Shown in pieces: positions 16,257-25,928 of a stretch of 64,000 nucleotides of DNA (its first letter is position 1; every line of letters begins with the position of its first letter). Origin of the DNA: CAZVED01 sp964626205 (GTDB taxonomy: Bacteria > Patescibacteriota > Patescibacteriia > SG8-24). The position numbers and the translations under genes are program-made. The DNA lies in contig CAZVED010000003.1 of the NCBI GenBank assembly GCA_964626205.1, forward strand, positions 62,001 to 126,000. The letters are read 5' to 3'. The notes under the pieces were generated by a model that worked only from the letters and a program-made list of their open reading frames with translations, searched no databases and was not told where the DNA came from.

Positions 16257-18041
16257 ATGCCTGACTCCACGAACGCCATCAAAGAAAAACCAGCCGTCAT
16301 CGAGCGCGTCGAGACGCGTTGGGATGTTTTTCCGGAAGCGACTGCTGAACAACGCGCGGCGTTTCCTGAACTGCATCCGCTCGTCGTGCAGCTTTTGGTG
16401 AACCGTGGCATCACGGACCAAGATGCCGTCGATCGGTTCCTAACGCCGGATTTCGGCCAGGATATCCATGACCCGTTCTTGTTGCGCAACATGCGTGCGG
16501 CATGTGAGCGGTTGTGGGAGGCCATGGGGAACGGAGAAAAGATCGTCATCCATGGCGATTACGATGCCGACGGTGTCTGCGGCTCCGCGCTGCTCATGAC
16601 GACGTTCCGCGAGGCGCTGCGGATGCGCGGACTCGATACCTCGACGTTGTCGTCCTATTTGCCGCACCGCGAGAACGAGGGGTACGGCATTCGCATCGCG
16701 ACCGTGGAGAAGCTTGCCGCGCAGGGGGCGACGCTCATGATTACGGTCGATTGCGGCATCGGGTGCGCGGTGGAGATAGCGCGCGCCAAGGAGCTCGGCA
16801 TGGATACTATCGTCGTTGACCATCACCAGATTCCCGAGCGCATCCCCGAGGACTGCATCATCCTGCATCCGCTCGTGGCAGGGGAGACGTACCCGTATAA
16901 GTCGCTCGCTGCCGTCGGCGTAGCGTACAAGTTTGCCTGCGCGTTCATCACCGTCGCGGGGGAGAAGGGTGTGCGGTTCGAACCGGGGTACGAGAAGTGG
17001 CTGCTCGATCTTGTTTCTATCGCAACGGTGACCGACGTCATGCCGCTCGTCGGTGAGAATCGCACGCTCGAGAAGTATGGCCTCCTGGTGCTGAACAAGA
17101 CCAAGCGTCCGGGCCTCCGTGCCATGATCGAGGTCGCAGGCCTGCAGCTTGGCAAGCTCGACACCACGTCCGTCGGCTTCTCTCTCGGTCCGCGCATCAA
17201 CGCGGCCGGGCGCATGGACCACGCGCGCGCCGCGTTCGAGACGTTGGTCGCGGAAGATGAAGCGACGGCGAAAGAGCGTGCAGAGAACCTCAATCAGCTC
17301 AACCGCGACCGTCAGCAGCTCACTGAACGCGTCGTGCGCGAGGCGCGCGCTATGGTGAAGGAAGCTGGGCCACGCCGCGTGCAAGTCATCGCTGGCGACG
17401 GCTGGCCGGCGGGTATCGTCGGCCTCATCGCCGGACGTCTCGTGAACGATCTTGGTGTGCCGACGTTCGTCTTCGGCCGCGAAGGCGACCATATGGTCGG
17501 CTCCGGCAGGAGTGTGCCCGGATTTAATCTTGTCGCGGCCATGGATACGGCGGCGGAGCATCTTGTCCGGTACGGCGGTCATCCTCAGGCATGCGGCCTT
17601 ACCATCAGCGGAAATGCGAATCTCGAGGCATTTCGGGAGCGCGTGGAACAGTATGCCGACGAGCAGCTCAAGGATCGTGACCTGCGTCCGTTCGTTCGTG
17701 TTGATGCGGAACTGCGCACCAGCCAAATTACCTGGGAGCTCATAGAGAGCATCCTTTCGCTTGAACCGCACGGCGAGGGGAATGCGCGCCCGATATTCCT
17801 TTTGCGTGACGTCCTTGTGTCATCGGTCACGCCGGTCGGTAAGGATGGCAAGCATGTGCGCATTGGTGTTCGTGGCGATACGCCGAAGGAATGGAAGGTC
17901 ATCGCGTTCGGCAAGGCCGAGAAGGCGCGTGAGTTCACGCCCGGTTGTCGGGCGGATGTCCTCGTTGAGCTCGGCGTCAACGAATGGAATGGTACGCGCG
18001 AGATCCAGTTGCGCGCGGTCGATTTCCGGTTCGCCACCTGA
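16257..18041 (+). CDS. recJ: single-stranded-DNA-specific exonuclease RecJ
   Basis: 594 residues. DHH phosphoesterase motifs in order: HGDYDADGVCG (about 96-106), DCGIG, VDHHQIPE (about 184-191), and the DHHA1 motif RINAAGRMDHA and GGHPQACGL. A C-terminal OB-type domain follows. RecJ degrades single-stranded DNA 5' to 3' in recombination and mismatch repair. A TACACT box at 16210-16215 could be its -10. It is followed after 20 bp by rnhA. Confidence 0.95.
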   Translation: MPDSTNAIKEKPAVIERVETRWDVFPEATAEQRAAFPELHPLVVQLLVNRGITDQDAVDRFLTPDFGQDIHDPFLLRNMRAACERLWEAMGNGEKIVIHGDYDADGVCGSALLMTTFREALRMRGLDTSTLSSYLPHRENEGYGIRIATVEKLAAQGATLMITVDCGIGCAVEIARAKELGMDTIVVDHHQIPERIPEDCIILHPLVAGETYPYKSLAAVGVAYKFACAFITVAGEKGVRFEPGYEKWLLDLVSIATVTDVMPLVGENRTLEKYGLLVLNKTKRPGLRAMIEVAGLQLGKLDTTSVGFSLGPRINAAGRMDHARAAFETLVAEDEATAKERAENLNQLNRDRQQLTERVVREARAMVKEAGPRRVQVIAGDGWPAGIVGLIAGRLVNDLGVPTFVFGREGDHMVGSGRSVPGFNLVAAMDTAAEHLVRYGGHPQACGLTISGNANLEAFRERVEQYADEQLKDRDLRPFVRVDAELRTSQITWELIESILSLEPHGEGNARPIFLLRDVLVSSVTPVGKDGKHVRIGVRGDTPKEWKVIAFGKAEKAREFTPGCRADVLVELGVNEWNGTREIQLRAVDFRFAT

Positions 18042-18046
18042 CGCGG

Positions 18047-18052
18047 TATAGT
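18047..18052 (+). promoter_or_regulatory. -10 box TATAGT 9 nt before rnhA
   Basis: TATAGT ends 9 nt before ATG 18062; the intervening TCGGAAATT has only a weak ribosome binding site. Possible near-leaderless start inside the 20-bp recJ-rnhA gap. Confidence 0.4.
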
Positions 18053-18061
18053 TCGGAAATT

Positions 18062-18478
18062 ATGGCGTCGCCAAACAAACTCATCATCTACACTGACGGC
18101 GGCGCGCGTGGGAATCCTGGCCCGGCCGGACTCGGCGTCTACATCACCGACGAGGACGGTCGCGTCATCCTGGAGCACTCGCGCTTCTTGGGTGATCGTA
18201 CGAACAACCAAGCGGAGTACATGGCAATCGTCGATGCGTTACGGGAAGCAAAGACGCTTGGTGCGGAAGAGGTCGCAGTGTTCATGGATTCCGAGCTCGC
18301 AGTGAAGCAGCTCAATCACGAATACAAGGTCAAGAACGCCGAGCTTGCAGAGCTGTTCTTGAAGGTTTGGAACATGACGCAAGGCTTTAAGAAAGTGACG
18401 TTTACTCATGTTCGACGCGAGAAGAACAAGGAAGCTGATCGTCTGGTGAACATCGCCATCGACCGACACCTCGCGTGA
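18062..18478 (+). CDS. rnhA: ribonuclease HI
   Basis: 138 residues. Catalytic acidic residues are visible in YTDGGARGNPGPAG (Asp near 11), NNQAEYMAI (Glu near 49), FMDSELAVKQ (Asp near 73) and NKEADRLVN (Asp near 125). It lacks the basic protrusion of the E. coli enzyme, as in archaeal-type RNase HI. Cleaves RNA in RNA:DNA hybrids. Confidence 0.93.
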   Translation: MASPNKLIIYTDGGARGNPGPAGLGVYITDEDGRVILEHSRFLGDRTNNQAEYMAIVDALREAKTLGAEEVAVFMDSELAVKQLNHEYKVKNAELAELFLKVWNMTQGFKKVTFTHVRREKNKEADRLVNIAIDRHLA

Positions 18479-18499
18479 CCCATCCACAGGCAGCGGAAC

Positions 18500-18522
18500 C
18501 GCCTCCCACGGGAGGCGTTTTT
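18500..18522 (+). terminator. terminator after rnhA
   Basis: CGCCTCC / GGAGGCG stem, CACG loop, five T. Confidence 0.88.
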
Positions 18523-18526
18523 CGTG

Positions 18527-18532
18527 TATGCT
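18527..18532 (+). promoter_or_regulatory. -10 box TATGCT 7 nt before the secreted-protein operon
   Basis: TATGCT starts 4 nt after the rnhA terminator and ends 7 nt before ATG 18540, with no ribosome binding site between. Leaderless candidate. Confidence 0.45.
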
Positions 18533-18539
18533 TCCGCAT

Positions 18540-20105
18540 ATGGATGCTGAGCGATCCATGTCCGTTCCACGCCTGTTCGCCACGGCGGTTCTTGCCGTCG
18601 TTGGTGCTTTTTTTGTCATTGCACCGGTTTCGGCTGGTAGCTCCGACAACGTCGAGAACTGGGCATGGTCGCCGAATGCCGGGTGGATTTCCATGAACTG
18701 CACGAACGTCGGTACGTGCGCAACAAACGGCTATGGCGTGCATCTCGCAACATCTCCCGGGTTCAATGACCGCGCGGATATTTCCGGGTGGGCATGGTCG
18801 GACGTGGTCGGGTGGATCTGCTTCGGGACGACCTGCTCCGGAACGACGCCCGAAGGTGGTTCGTCCTACGCGCAGTTTCGTGCGTCGCTTGCAGGCGGTA
18901 CGAAATCCGACCAGTTCCTTGGGTGGGCGCGCGTCACGGCGTTAGGCGACGCAGGATGGATCGCGCTCAACTGCGAAAATCTCGGTGGGTGCGCCACGTC
19001 GTCGTTCCATGTCGGGCTCGACCACGCGACCGGAGATTTTAGTCCGGCAGCGCCGGAAGGGCGATGGGCTTGGAACGGCAACGACGACGGTACCGGTATC
19101 GGTTGGATCGACATGAGCCGCGTGCATACGGACTGGGCCTTTGCGCAGCTCGGGCAAGTCGTTCGTCCGCAAGGTATCTTTGAACCGGTGACTGGCGGCA
19201 TTTCCGGTACGAATCTGCATACCTTTGCAGTGACGCTTTCCGGCATTCATGCGGCGCCGGGCGACCTCGTGCAGTGTGACATCACGTTGCCGGATGGCGG
19301 GACGCTGGTGTTAGCCCGCCCTGTTCCCGGGCCAGTGGCGTTGCGCGGCACGGATTTCGAAGTTTCCCACACCGTACAAGTAATCGATGTCATCGACGAC
19401 ACTACGCCGTGGATCATCCGCGCATGCCGTCTGCTCGGCGCTCCGGATGCTGGCGTTTGCACGACGGATACGGACTGCTCGGTCGGTCGCCGCTGCGACA
19501 CCGCGCTCAACCGATGCAGGGCCATCGCGGACTCCACCGCTCGCCCGCGCCCCATCTTCACGCACAGCAATCAATGGACGGGTCTCGGAGCAATGGAAGA
19601 TCAGTACCGCGCCATCAAGTGTTTCGCTGGTTTCCCGGGAGAGTATTTCAACAACCCGTCGTTCTGTGACTTCACAGGTGACGCGACCTTCTCGATGCTC
19701 ATGCGTCGCGGCGTTCCGGTGTCGTGTTTCGGCACGGACGCCTTTGGTCAGGAATTCGTCGACTGCTCGAACCCGTACTGCCAAGGCATCTCGTACCTGT
19801 GCCAGTCGCACGTTCCGACGCAGTGTGTTCTTGGTGCGGCAGATGACGGCATCGACGACTGCGGCATGCCGGGATACGCCATCGGCTCGGGCGCGTTGTG
19901 TTGCTCGGACCAGCCGGTGAGCGTTGGGTCCAGCCTGTACCATGTCGCGAACGGTCTCGAGTGCTCGTATGAAGATCCGGACGACGGATACTTCGATTGC
20001 GACTGCACGGCATCGGCGTTCGGGACACGCGCGGATTGCTTCGCGCCTGGGGCTCAGTCGGGCGGGCTCTGCTGTGATGCGGATGATGTCGTACGCCGCC
20101 TATGA
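18540..20105 (+). CDS. secreted Cys-rich protein with WAW/GWI repeats
   Basis: 521 residues. A signal peptide (basic start, then LFATAVLAVVGAFFVIAPVSAG) is followed by four imperfect repeats of a 'WAW...GWI' motif: NWAWSPNAGWISMNC, GWAWSDVVGWICFG, GWARVTALGDAGWIALNC and RWAWNGNDDGTGIGWIDM, spanning about residues 35-195. A middle beta-rich part follows, then a Cys-rich end (CTTDTDCSVGRRCD; several CC pairs). Such repeats are a recurring feature of Patescibacteria surface proteins. The start ATG 18540 suits the signal peptide and the promoter. It overlaps the next gene by 4 bp, so both products are likely made together. Function unknown; adhesion or cell-surface role is inferred. Confidence 0.75.
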   Translation: MDAERSMSVPRLFATAVLAVVGAFFVIAPVSAGSSDNVENWAWSPNAGWISMNCTNVGTCATNGYGVHLATSPGFNDRADISGWAWSDVVGWICFGTTCSGTTPEGGSSYAQFRASLAGGTKSDQFLGWARVTALGDAGWIALNCENLGGCATSSFHVGLDHATGDFSPAAPEGRWAWNGNDDGTGIGWIDMSRVHTDWAFAQLGQVVRPQGIFEPVTGGISGTNLHTFAVTLSGIHAAPGDLVQCDITLPDGGTLVLARPVPGPVALRGTDFEVSHTVQVIDVIDDTTPWIIRACRLLGAPDAGVCTTDTDCSVGRRCDTALNRCRAIADSTARPRPIFTHSNQWTGLGAMEDQYRAIKCFAGFPGEYFNNPSFCDFTGDATFSMLMRRGVPVSCFGTDAFGQEFVDCSNPYCQGISYLCQSHVPTQCVLGAADDGIDDCGMPGYAIGSGALCCSDQPVSVGSSLYHVANGLECSYEDPDDGYFDCDCTASAFGTRADCFAPGAQSGGLCCDADDVVRRL

Positions 20106-23100
20106 GGCATGCCACGACCACACCTTTCCGTTCGTTTTTCCACGGTGTCGCGACGTTTTTGATTATCGCGAGCGGCCTTGTCGCCATTGGCGTGTCCGCT
20201 GCGCTCGCTCCGACGATCTGCCCACACAACGTCTGCACCGAGACGCTAACGATCGGCGGGCAGGAGCTGACCTACTCCTACACGCAGCATATTTCACCAG
20301 GCGGTCAATTACGTGTCCGTTTCGCGGGAGGGGAGTACGACACCGCATCGCTCATTTCCTACATGATCTTCAATCTTCCACAGTTCGACACGTGGAGCGT
20401 ACTTGCGGATACCGTAAACGGGGCTATCGCTTTGCCTGATGAGGACGTCAATCCGAGCCGGACGGCGTTTGAGCGGTCGCATGCGGACGGGTGTTCTGAC
20501 TGCATTGTCGACATGGTCCTCGCGGTTGATTTCCCGGTCTCTGTCGGCCCTGGCGCGTACACGTTCGGGTTGAACGTCATCCAGAACGGGGATTCCGCCG
20601 GCAGGAACGCGTTGGCGTTCTACGTGCACGAATTGGCTCCGAGCGGGCGTGATGAATCCGAGCCCTTCTTTTCGACGCCGGGCGTCCCTGCAACACAGGA
20701 CATGGATGAAGCCTGCGCGGATCTTGAACCGTACGAAGATGGCGTGCCATTCGATAACAACCTCAACTATCTTGCGAATTGTGCCGATCCGTCCTGCGAT
20801 GGCGCTATCGGCAGTTTCGCGCCGATGGGGTATTGCGAGGCTGTGGAAACAACCTGTTACGACGGGTTTGACAACGACGGCGATGGGCTTACGGATTGCG
20901 CTGATCCGTCGTGCGATGGCCGGGTTGGACGCCTTGCGCCGCTCGGATTCTGTCAGCATAGCGAAGAAGGCGGGACGTTCTTCGGAAACGATCCGGAGCT
21001 AGGGTATATCAATGCCGGTCCGATCAATGCCTGCACGGACGGGTTTGATAACGACGGCGACGATGACCTTCCAGACGGCGGATTGGACTGCATGGATAAT
21101 CGCGGCACCGTTTCGTGCTGGAAGAACGAGGCGTTCGGATGCCCTGCGACAGAGACGAGCTGCACGGACGGTATCGATAACGACCACGATCAGAGCTACA
21201 GCCTCACGGGCGCGTGGGATAAGAATGTCGCGACGGGCGCGGATTGCGAGGATTACGATTGCGCCGGACATCCGTCGTGTCCGGCGTTCGAGCACGTGGA
21301 TGCAGACGGGAACTCGGCAGAGGCGCAGTGTTTCGATGGTGACGATAACGACCTGGACGGTCTCATCGATTGCGCGGATGTTAATGACTGCTTCGGCGTC
21401 ATCGGTCCGGGCGGTCAGGTATGTTTGGAGTTCGAGTTCAGCCTTGCGCAAGGCATCCAGCATTGCGCTGATGCGTTCGATAACGACGGCGATGGCCCCG
21501 CGGATTGCTCGGATACGGATTGCAGTCGTGCGTTCGGCAGCTGCGGCCCGTGCCCGTCGCGGGAGGATTACGCCTACGCATCCTGCGCGGACGGTCGTGA
21601 CAACGACAACGATGTTGCTTTGCTGGGCGGCGGGTTGGATTGTGGTGACCCGGATTGCATCGGTGGCGCCTATCCGCGCCTCGGCTCGCTTGGCGGCCAG
21701 GTCGTCGACGGAAGATTCGCCCATGCCGCTCATTGCGCGGCGTCAGAGAATACGGATCGGCTCTGCGGCGACGGCGTTGACAACGACGCGAACGGTCTCA
21801 TCGATTGCGCAGACCCTGCTTGCGCGGGAAATCTCGGTCCGAACGGACAGATCTGCCAGGTGACGGAGAGTATCTGCAATGACGGTCTCGACAACGACAC
21901 GAACGGCCTCATTGACTGCGCGGACCCTGCGTGTTTCGGGTCCGCCTCTTGCGCTGCGCCGTGGGTCGTTGCGCCGGTATGTCGTGATCTGCCGGAATGG
22001 ACCGGCCCGCTCACGTTCACCGGCAACGACCCGACCATTACCGCGAACGTCATCGTGCGCGGTCGCGTGAATGCGGACCATCTCGTCCGCCTCATCGGAA
22101 CGGGAACGTACGATGCCGTCGCGGTCGTTATCGGCGATAACACGGATCCGTCGCAGTATTATCCGTTCGCATCCGCCGCCGGCTGTTCCATCGACGCAGG
22201 CGGACAGAACGCCGCGGAGTTCTCGTTGTCCGCGATAGATGGACGCTTCGTGCAGTTGTCCGCAGCGACTCCTGGCATGGTTCGTTTCGACATCATCATA
22301 CGATGTCCGACTGGCCCGGTTCCCATGGCTGCATCCGATGTGCCGCTATCGCTCTCCGCGCTCAAGTCGAGCAGCGTACCGGAATATGGAGATCTCCTGC
22401 GTGCCATCGAACTCATGGAGGGTGTCGCGCCGTCAGTCTCCGCGATCGAGCCGGAAGGACTCGTTGGCGGTGCGGTCGTGGTTCCGTTCGGTTCAAGCTT
22501 CTCTTACCGCGTCGTCCCATCCGATCCTCCGGTGTCATCTGGCATCTGCGGGTGCAGCACGCTCATCGACGGCGACGTGACCGATTCCGCTGACGGTAGC
22601 TGCAGCATTACGACCGTGTCAGGGAATTGCGGTCCATCCTTGCCGTACGCGTATTGCGACGATATCGAGAGCGTTTCTGTCCAAGGACGTGCGGAAGATG
22701 GCGCTGACAATGTGAGTCCATGGTCAGCGGCTTTGGCATTCGAGGTCGATGTGCGCCCTGTTGCCATCGCGCAGACTGCCATATTGTCGCCATCGACGCC
22801 GTTCATTCGTGCTGGCGAGAATCAGGTTGGCCTCTCGGCGCGGTTCCGGACCGGAACAACAGACACCTTTAACGGAACGACATGCACCGTCCACGTCTAT
22901 GATGCTTCAGGGGCGCAGCGCGGCGATCTTATCAACGGTATTGGGGCGATTCCGAATGGAACACCGATGGCGAATGAAGCAAATTGCTCAGGTGCCGTGA
23001 CCCCCGCGCTTGACTTGGCGACCTATGGCGACGGAGAGTACTTTCTCGCTGTTCGCGTACAGGATTCCGATGGCGATTACGTCGAGTCGAATCGCAAGGC

Positions 23101-24727
23101 AATCTACTGGTGCGACAGCATTCCTGGTCCGGGTGACCCGGAAACACCTTGCTCCAAAGCGGACTTCGACCGCGATGGCGCTACTGAGGGCCTCTACACC
23201 ACGTTGTATTCTCCCACGCCGCGTGCGTGCGATAACTGCGTCGGCCTCTCAAATCCCGACCAGACCGATAACAACGCCAACGGCATCGGGGACATGTGCC
23301 AACCTGGGCAGGTGGGCCGTTGCGAAGTCGACAGGCTTTTGCTTTGTGACTGCGGTGCGTTGCCGGATTTCACCGAACCGAACGCCACGGTAGCGGAGGA
23401 GTTTTGGAGGAACCCTCTCGACCCCATTACCGGGTTACTTACCGGTCTCGATGAAACATCATTTACGGCCGGCGAGTGCCAGCTTACGTGTCCAGCAGCT
23501 TCCGAGGAGGTCGATCGGTATTTCGATCCGGAAAATTACGATGAGGATATCCACCAAGACGATGGGAGAAAAAAAGAGCAGCGCTGCATGGAGCAGTGGG
23601 GTGTCTGCCAAGGGAATGGCGAATTCTGTTTCAACGATGCCGAATGCACCACGGGCGGAGTCTTGGCGTGCGCGAACCGCGCCGGCACGTTGTCGGATCC
23701 GTTCGTCTCCTGCACAGACAGCACCGACTGCGGCGGCTTCAATACCTGTGTCGGCGGCTTCGGCACCTGCGCCGGCGACGCGGAGAAGTTCTGCCGCCGC
23801 GATATCGACTGCGGCAACCAGGAGGTCGACGGTCCGTGCATTGGCGCGGATATCTGCACGGACATGCTCTCGCCGTGGATCCAGACCAGCGGAGGTAACG
23901 TGTTTTCAGGGTTCAGGATTTCCGCACCGGACGTTCCGCCGCACGACAACGTCAACGCGACGTTCTGCGTCACCGCGAAGGACACCATCGTCAATTTCGT
24001 GACGGCAAGCGGGGAGTGTCCGGCGGAGACGGTGCCGGACACGCGGTTCGCGCTACCGAAACGCGAGAACGCGTTCCGGACCGTCCTAGGTACGCTCGAC
24101 GTGGAAGGGCTTCTGGCCGGGAAACATGGCTCGGTCGTGACGCTCACCTCGGATGACGACATCAACACGATGCTCGGAGGAAACGTCTACGTCCACGAAG
24201 GCGACCTCGTCATTGGCAATCCGTCACTTGGCTCCGACCAGAACCCCGGGTTGCCGCTGGAGTTCATGAACGGCATCGGTTCCGGGTCGGGACGCATTGG
24301 CGGGCACGGAACAATCGTCGTGAACGAGGGTAATCTCATCATTAACCGCGATATCACCTACGGCATCAGCAATATCAGCGAGCTTGCACATCTCGCGTCC
24401 GTCGCATGGGTCGTCCTCGATGACGGGTCCGGAACCAAAGGGAACATCTTCGTCCACCGGAACGTCAGGGAGCTCGCCGGTGTGTTCTACGCGGACGGCG
24501 CAAGTCCGGGCATGCAGATGCATGGATATGAACAGTTCGCGTCGAACATCCCATTGACCGTCCGCGGGCTTATCATCGCGCGTCGTATCGTCTTCTCGCG
24601 TGATTACCGGAGCTTCGATCAGGGGTCCGAACGCGTCATCTATGATGGTCGTGCTGTCGTGAATCCGCCGCCGGGATTCGGAGACGTTTCGAAGGTTCTT
24701 CCGCAATTCATCCGCTCGTCCTTCTGA
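20102..24727 (+). CDS. giant secreted protein with acidic Cys repeats (MopE-like)
   Basis: 1541 residues, the largest gene in the window. N-terminal signal (FLIIASGLVAIGVSAALA), then a beta domain, then nine repeats of the form C-x-DGxDNDxDG...DC-DP-C (about residues 210-620), followed by beta-rich domains, a thrombospondin-3-like stretch (DNCVGLSNPDQTDNNANG, near 1043-1060), Cys-rich knots, and a C-terminal beta region with IVVNEGNLIINRDITY and GNIFVHRNVRELAG. The acidic repeats resemble MopE-type putative metal-binding motifs and are expected to bind Ca2+. No sortase motif or C-terminal anchor helix is visible. It overlaps the preceding secreted gene (ATGA) and lies directly upstream of the pilus cluster. 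Confidence 0.75.
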   Translation: MRHATTTPFRSFFHGVATFLIIASGLVAIGVSAALAPTICPHNVCTETLTIGGQELTYSYTQHISPGGQLRVRFAGGEYDTASLISYMIFNLPQFDTWSVLADTVNGAIALPDEDVNPSRTAFERSHADGCSDCIVDMVLAVDFPVSVGPGAYTFGLNVIQNGDSAGRNALAFYVHELAPSGRDESEPFFSTPGVPATQDMDEACADLEPYEDGVPFDNNLNYLANCADPSCDGAIGSFAPMGYCEAVETTCYDGFDNDGDGLTDCADPSCDGRVGRLAPLGFCQHSEEGGTFFGNDPELGYINAGPINACTDGFDNDGDDDLPDGGLDCMDNRGTVSCWKNEAFGCPATETSCTDGIDNDHDQSYSLTGAWDKNVATGADCEDYDCAGHPSCPAFEHVDADGNSAEAQCFDGDDNDLDGLIDCADVNDCFGVIGPGGQVCLEFEFSLAQGIQHCADAFDNDGDGPADCSDTDCSRAFGSCGPCPSREDYAYASCADGRDNDNDVALLGGGLDCGDPDCIGGAYPRLGSLGGQVVDGRFAHAAHCAASENTDRLCGDGVDNDANGLIDCADPACAGNLGPNGQICQVTESICNDGLDNDTNGLIDCADPACFGSASCAAPWVVAPVCRDLPEWTGPLTFTGNDPTITANVIVRGRVNADHLVRLIGTGTYDAVAVVIGDNTDPSQYYPFASAAGCSIDAGGQNAAEFSLSAIDGRFVQLSAATPGMVRFDIIIRCPTGPVPMAASDVPLSLSALKSSSVPEYGDLLRAIELMEGVAPSVSAIEPEGLVGGAVVVPFGSSFSYRVVPSDPPVSSGICGCSTLIDGDVTDSADGSCSITTVSGNCGPSLPYAYCDDIESVSVQGRAEDGADNVSPWSAALAFEVDVRPVAIAQTAILSPSTPFIRAGENQVGLSARFRTGTTDTFNGTTCTVHVYDASGAQRGDLINGIGAIPNGTPMANEANCSGAVTPALDLATYGDGEYFLAVRVQDSDGDYVESNRKAIYWCDSIPGPGDPETPCSKADFDRDGATEGLYTTLYSPTPRACDNCVGLSNPDQTDNNANGIGDMCQPGQVGRCEVDRLLLCDCGALPDFTEPNATVAEEFWRNPLDPITGLLTGLDETSFTAGECQLTCPAASEEVDRYFDPENYDEDIHQDDGRKKEQRCMEQWGVCQGNGEFCFNDAECTTGGVLACANRAGTLSDPFVSCTDSTDCGGFNTCVGGFGTCAGDAEKFCRRDIDCGNQEVDGPCIGADICTDMLSPWIQTSGGNVFSGFRISAPDVPPHDNVNATFCVTAKDTIVNFVTASGECPAETVPDTRFALPKRENAFRTVLGTLDVEGLLAGKHGSVVTLTSDDDINTMLGGNVYVHEGDLVIGNPSLGSDQNPGLPLEFMNGIGSGSGRIGGHGTIVVNEGNLIINRDITYGISNISELAHLASVAWVVLDDGSGTKGNIFVHRNVRELAGVFYADGASPGMQMHGYEQFASNIPLTVRGLIIARRIVFSRDYRSFDQGSERVIYDGRAVVNPPPGFGDVSKVLPQFIRSSF
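20731..21955 (+). repeat. nine tandem DGxDNDxDG/DCxDPxC protein repeats
   Basis: Units begin at about residues 211, 254, 311, 356, 408, 454, 499, 557 and 592 of the giant protein. The first is degenerate (lacks its leading Cys), and units 3, 4 and 7 carry insertions. The two last units share GLIDCADPAC. Spacing is irregular, so this is protein-level rather than DNA-level repetition. Confidence 0.8.
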
Positions 24728-24754
24728 CCCGTCGCGTGTCCGCTTAAAATGGTG

Positions 24755-24760
24755 TATACT
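24755..24760 (+). promoter_or_regulatory. -10 box TATACT of the pilM operon
   Basis: TATACT 34 nt before ATG 24795, in the 67-bp gap after the giant secreted gene. No convincing -35. Leader without a strong ribosome binding site. Confidence 0.5.
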
Positions 24761-24794
24761 TGCCCAAGAGTCGGATTGTGTATATCTCTCCACC

Positions 24795-25916
24795 ATGGGT
24801 CTCTTCGGAACGAAGAAAATCAGCTACATCGGCGCCGATCTCGGAGCAGGCGGGATCAAACTTGTCGAACTCCAGAACGAAAAAGGCCGTGGTCGGCTGA
24901 CCACGTACGGGTTTACTGAGCGCTCCATCGAGCTGCAGCCGACGAACCTCATCGATGACCCGAAAGCTGCAGCAGAGCTGCTCAAAAAGGTCGCTCAGAA
25001 AGCGCGCACGACGACGCTCAAGACCGTCGCCGGACTTCCAGTCGCCTCGGTCTTCAGCGCGGTCATCACGGTACCGAAGGGTAATGAGAAGGAGCAGCGC
25101 GAGGCTATCGAATGGCAGGCGCGGAAGCTCATTCCTATCCCGCTCGAAGAGATGATGCTCGACTCCAAGCGCATTGCTACTCCAGGAGAAAGCGTTGGTA
25201 CGGCGAAAGGTGTCCCGCCAGCACCGAAAACGGCGGATGCGGCAGGGGGCAAGAAGGCCGAGAAGAAGACCGAGCAGTTCCTCATCACCGGCGCAAGCAA
25301 GGCGATGGTGACGAAGTACGTCACTGCGTTCAAGATGGCGGGATTAGAGCTTACGAGTCTCGAAACCGAGACATTCGCGCTCATCCGGTCGCTTGTCGGT
25401 AAGGACCGCGCGAGGACGATGATCGTTGATATGGGTGCCGTGCGCACGAACATCATCATCGTGGAGAACGGCATTCCGTACGTCACACGAAGTTTGGATA
25501 TGGGCGGCGCGTCGTTCACGAAGGCAATGGCTACGACGATGGCTATGGATCCCATGTCGGCCGAAAAGATGAAGTGCGACATCAAGGCGGTGTCGGGCAT
25601 CTACCCGGATGACAAGCTGCCGAAGCTCTTCGAGAATGTTGTGGCGCCCATGATGACCGAGCTGCAGTACTCCATGAACCTGTATGTCGGACAGAACGGT
25701 GACGAAGCAAAGCCTATCGAGAAGGTCATCTTGACCGGAGGTTCGGCGGGTCTTCCGGCGCTCGCTGGACACATCGCCGAGAAGCTCGGCGTCCGCGCGT
25801 ATGTCGGTGATCCTTGGGCGCGTGTCGTCTATCCGGAAGAACTCCGCCCCGTCCTCGACGAGATCGGCCCACGATATTCCGTCGCCATCGGCCTCGCCAT
25901 GCGCGATATCGAATGA
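24795..25916 (+). CDS. pilM: type IV pilus assembly protein PilM
   Basis: 373 residues, actin-like ASKHA fold. N-terminal GLFGTKKISYIGADLGAGGI gives the phosphate-1 motif; TMIVDMGAVRTNIIIVENG (phosphate 2) and ILTGGSAGLPALAGHIAEKLG (adenosine motif) follow. About 25 residues of low complexity (KTADAAGGKKAEKKT) are inserted near 140-155, unlike standard PilM. PilM sits at the cytoplasmic face and binds PilN. First gene of the pilus operon. Confidence 0.9.
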   Translation: MGLFGTKKISYIGADLGAGGIKLVELQNEKGRGRLTTYGFTERSIELQPTNLIDDPKAAAELLKKVAQKARTTTLKTVAGLPVASVFSAVITVPKGNEKEQREAIEWQARKLIPIPLEEMMLDSKRIATPGESVGTAKGVPPAPKTADAAGGKKAEKKTEQFLITGASKAMVTKYVTAFKMAGLELTSLETETFALIRSLVGKDRARTMIVDMGAVRTNIIIVENGIPYVTRSLDMGGASFTKAMATTMAMDPMSAEKMKCDIKAVSGIYPDDKLPKLFENVVAPMMTELQYSMNLYVGQNGDEAKPIEKVILTGGSAGLPALAGHIAEKLGVRAYVGDPWARVVYPEELRPVLDEIGPRYSVAIGLAMRDIE

Positions 25917-25928
25917 CGCACGCTTCGT

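Noticed and set aside
16440..17771. Minus-strand ORF (443 codons) opposite recJ
   Set aside because: Shadow of recJ; no motifs, no ribosome binding site.
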